From Sphingomonadales bacterium (GTDB taxonomy: Bacteria; Pseudomonadota; Alphaproteobacteria; Sphingomonadales; Sphingomonadaceae): a DNA stretch of 38,571 bases. Location of the stretch: NCBI GenBank assembly GCA_028868335.1, contig JAGWUU010000003.1:1-38571 (forward strand), written 5' to 3'. The notes under the pieces are model-generated. The model did no database searches and was not told the DNA's origin. It saw only the letters and a list, made by a program, of their open reading frames with translations. The position numbers and the translations under genes are program-made. How positions within the stretch are numbered: the stretch's first letter is position 1; the number at the start of each line of letters is the position of its first letter. Positions 36,802 to 38,571 of this stretch are shown piece by piece.

Positions 36802-37163
36802 GGCTGTTCTCCGAAGTAGGCGCGGGCGCGCAGCACATTCCATGCGAAGTCAGTCCCTAAATCGTCGCGCGTAAGGTCAATCTCTGTGAACGGTCGCAAA
36901 GCCCCCTCCGCCTTCGCCAGCTTCTCGCGCAGGTCGAGGATTTCGGCCAGTGGGTTTTCCATCCCGTGCGGGACAAAGATACTTCTGACGTGATGCAGAA
37001 GCCCCTCGCTGTTGTCCGTAGTTAAATCTCGCATGTCGCTGTCCACTTTGGACCAAACGACCACACCGTCTCGTTCAAAGACACGAACTGGAATACCGGG
37101 ATCAAATCTGATCGATATAGCATCAGACTTGGCCCGCTCCACAATATCGCTTTGGTCAGTCAT
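36798..37163 (-). CDS. Hypothetical protein, 121 aa
   Basis: ATG 37163-37161 follows AGGAGTCCGCC, so I prefer it over the long frame from 37352. The protein begins MTDQSDIVERAKSDAISIRF. It has VRVFERDGVVVWSKVDSDMR, a helical stretch AEILDLREKLAKAEGALRPF, and an end YFGEQP. Third-position GC is lower than in late genes. No family recognised. Confidence 0.65.
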   Translation of the reverse strand: MTDQSDIVERAKSDAISIRFDPGIPVRVFERDGVVVWSKVDSDMRDLTTDNSEGLLHHVRSIFVPHGMENPLAEILDLREKLAKAEGALRPFTEIDLTRDDLGTDFAWNVLRARAYFGEQP

Positions 37164-37425
37164 GGCGGACTCCTCGGTTTTCGATCCGCTGTAGGAACTC
37201 CGTGACGTTGGCGCGCCATGTAGGATAAGGAATAGGCATACCGACTGTTCGCTCCAAAAGATCGACAGCCTCATCCCTCTCCGCGATGATCCCCGCGACG
37301 TGTTCATCGACAGCTTTCTGGATGACGGTAGCGGTGTGCCCAGGGAAGCCACCTGCTTGGTAGTAGGATATGGCTTCTGCCCACACCTTCATCGCATCGA
37401 AGGCGGGTTTGGTTTGGTCAGTCAT
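37156..37425 (-). CDS. Hypothetical protein, 89 aa
   Basis: The protein starts at ATG 37425 and overlaps the next gene by 8 bp. It begins MTDQTKPAFDAMKVWAEAIS, continues YYQAGGFPGHTATVIQKAVD, and is helical with an acidic and hydrophobic pattern (EHVAGIIAERDEAVDLLERT). The start MTDQ is shared with the next gene, perhaps chance or a duplicated start region. No family recognised. Confidence 0.65.
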   Translation of the reverse strand: MTDQTKPAFDAMKVWAEAISYYQAGGFPGHTATVIQKAVDEHVAGIIAERDEAVDLLERTVGMPIPYPTWRANVTEFLQRIENRGVRHD

Positions 37426-37429
37426 TGGG

Positions 37430-37693
37430 TTAATCCAGTCCGGTTTCGAGGCGCGCTTTGCTGACGAGGTTCGCCATTTCGCGGAACGTGTCGGCCAGTT
37501 CCTTTCGCCGCTCCTTCGACTTCGGGAGCCGGAACGTCACGGCGCTGCGGTCATCGTCGGCGGGAGGATGGTGCAGCCTGTCGCTGCTATGCAGGATCAT
37601 CTGGACGGCGCTATAGACCAACCCGGTGTTGCTCTCCTTCTCGATCAGCAACACTTCTGGGGTCAGTTCCTGACTGTAGACGTTAATTCGCAT
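37430..37693 (-). CDS. Hypothetical protein, 87 aa
   Basis: Two ATGs in a row (37696, 37693) follow AAGGAG; the second has the better spacing (7), giving MRINVYSQELTPEVLLIEKE. It continues SNTGLVYSAVQMILHSSDRL, then a basic region (RLPKSKERRKELADTFREMA). It overlaps the upstream gene by 11 bp. No family recognised. Confidence 0.65.
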   Translation of the reverse strand: MRINVYSQELTPEVLLIEKESNTGLVYSAVQMILHSSDRLHHPPADDDRSAVTFRLPKSKERRKELADTFREMANLVSKARLETGLD

Positions 37694-37979
37694 CATCGTT
37701 CTCCTTCATCGCTTCGTGAGCGCGGATAGCTGCGGCTGTTTGCGTTTTCCGCGCGGCTTCGGTCCATGGCTCAGCCCAGCCATCGACCACTTCGAGGCGA
37801 GTTTTCAGGCGTTCAATCACGGCTTCGATGGCGGGATTTTTAGCATAGAGAGGAGTTTCTTCCCATCCCCAACCAAGCAACTGGTGGTGTGCTGCATCCC
37901 GATGCTCGTGAATATAATGTTGGCCATCGGGGCCATCATACATCCATGCGAGCGGCGTCAACTCGTCGTTCGTGGTCAT
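37683..37979 (-). CDS. Hypothetical protein, 98 aa
   Basis: ATG 37979-37977 begins MTTNDELTPLAWMYDGPDGQ, one base after the upstream stop (TGACATG), with GGTGG upstream; the extension from 38033 runs into the XF1762-like gene and is rejected. The region HYIHEHRDAAHHQLLGWGWE and the helix AIEAVIERLKTRLEVVDGWA are seen in small phage and host accessory proteins. No function known. Confidence 0.68.
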   Translation of the reverse strand: MTTNDELTPLAWMYDGPDGQHYIHEHRDAAHHQLLGWGWEETPLYAKNPAIEAVIERLKTRLEVVDGWAEPWTEAARKTQTAAAIRAHEAMKENDDAN

Positions 37980-37980
37980 G

Positions 37981-38457
37981 TCAGGTGGTCCTTTCAAACA
38001 GCAGTTTCGGTTCGGTCGGGTGCTTGTCGTCACGCAATCGAGATGCCCGCGACCACGACCCGCCCGCCGTCTCTGCGATGCACTTCCACCCAGCAGCGGC
38101 GAGCGATGTTCCCGGCTCGCGCTTCAAAATGTATGTGCCGATCCGGGTGTAGCCGAGCGCGAACGCGGCGCGGGCGGCGCGGCCATAGAGGAATGAGGGG
38201 GCATTCGGCGTTCCATCGGTGCAGAGCCGGGTCACTTCCAAGGTGCGCCCATCATCGCGCCGACGTGCGACAGGCCGGCCGACGATCACGACGCCGACTA
38301 GCGCCTCGTCGAGAATGGCCCCAATACTGAACTTGTGGCCGACTGGCGGGGTGTGATGCCGGTGATGCTGGCGCACGAACTCAGCTGCTTCCGCGAAGTC
38401 GAGAGGGACGGCGCGAAGTCCCACCCCTCCCCCCTGCGAGACAGCGGGGCGCGTCAT
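37981..38457 (-). CDS. XF1762 family protein (GNAT-like fold)
   Basis: ATG 38457-38455 overlaps the upstream stop (ATGA); 158 aa. It matches the XF1762 pattern: AAEFVRQHHRHHTPPVGHKF, SIGAILDEALVGVVIVGRPV, ARRRDDGRTLEVTRLCTDGT, NAPSFLYGRAARAAFALGYT, RIGTYILKREPGTSLAAAGW. The family has a GNAT-like acyltransferase appearance and is common in phages and prophages. Substrate not known; modification of a host or phage target is a guess. Confidence 0.85.
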   Translation of the reverse strand: MTRPAVSQGGGVGLRAVPLDFAEAAEFVRQHHRHHTPPVGHKFSIGAILDEALVGVVIVGRPVARRRDDGRTLEVTRLCTDGTPNAPSFLYGRAARAAFALGYTRIGTYILKREPGTSLAAAGWKCIAETAGGSWSRASRLRDDKHPTEPKLLFERTT

Positions 38458-38571
38458 GCAGCTTCACCCGCGCACCACAGCCCGCATTCCGCGTCCATTT
38501 CTGGATCATCATCGAACAGGCCACCTGCGAACAGATCGGGTTGGCGCTGCACGTCGCGGATCAATTCGGCG
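38454..38571 (-). CDS. Partial hypothetical protein, start beyond window
   Basis: The frame is open from the right edge to TGA 38456-38454, giving 38 visible residues (AELIRDVQRQPDLFAGGLFD, then DDPEMDAECGLWCAGEAA). Acidic, with two Cys. The stop overlaps the XF1762-like ATG. Too little is visible to name it. Confidence 0.6.
   Translation of the reverse strand, partial: AELIRDVQRQPDLFAGGLFDDDPEMDAECGLWCAGEAA

Noticed and set aside
1..38571. Window as a closed circular genome joined end to end
   Set aside because: The left repeat gene and the right partial gene do not join in one frame, and the repeat would be cut off abruptly. No terminal direct repeat was seen.
1..38571. Integrase, transposase, tRNA or attachment site
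   Set aside because: No product with tyrosine or serine recombinase or DDE motifs was found among the supported genes, and no tRNA-like cloverleaf was noticed. They may lie outside the window.

Overview
The window is an almost complete temperate bacteriophage (prophage or phage contig) with a contractile tail. DNA is GC-rich (low to mid 60s % by eye), starts are often GTG, and most genes overlap by 1 to 8 nt as ATGA, GTGA or TGATG. The head-tail gene set (DUF1073 portal, Mu F-like protein, DUF2213 protease, DUF2184 capsid, DUF4054 connector, DUF3383 sheath, Dit-like, Gp138-like spike, gp25-like wedge, J-like, DUF2612) is typical of mid-sized myoviruses of Proteobacteria. Codon style suggests an alphaproteobacterial host, perhaps a sphingomonad; that is inference. 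No integrase, transposase, tRNA or attachment site was seen, so the ends of the element probably lie outside the window.

Layout. (1) 1-1171, minus: a chain of small overlapping genes ending in a gene with near-identical 60-bp repeats that runs off the left edge. (2) 1200-2869: the immunity region. An S24-type repressor and a translationally coupled lipoprotein face a small Cro-like gene. Operators of the form TAGCA-N4-TGCTA lie between them, and the same sequence recurs in front of the 1171 operon. (3) 2922-3215, minus: a multi-TM protein inside the rightward early region. (4) 3296-8323: a run of microproteins, an HTH protein, an SF2 helicase, an HNH-AP2 endonuclease, a VRR-NUC nuclease and a VapE-type ATPase. 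(5) 8338-8626: AT-rich non-coding DNA with ten TGTCCAC sites, a candidate replication origin. (6) 8648-13560: two small genes, terminase, portal, Mu F-like protein.

(7) 13608-18590: a block of fibre- and adhesin-like genes set in the middle of the head genes. (8) 18613-24064: protease/scaffold, cement protein, capsid, connectors. (9) 24065-33541: sheath, tube, frameshifted tail-assembly chaperone (slippery G GGT TTT), tape measure with lysozyme domain, baseplate, spike and distal fibre. (10) 33538-35482: lysis cassette with two holin-like proteins, a SAR endolysin, a DUF6527/BubE-like protein, and a spanin pair with the outer gene nested inside the inner. (11) 35489-38571, minus: small accessory genes, with a promoter at 36189-36216 covered by a 19-bp palindrome.

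Inferred working: the repressor silences the rightward early operon and the leftward small-gene operon through shared operators, while its own transcript also makes the lipoprotein. On induction the helicase/VapE set replicates from the candidate origin, and the long rightward late operon makes heads, tails and lysis proteins.
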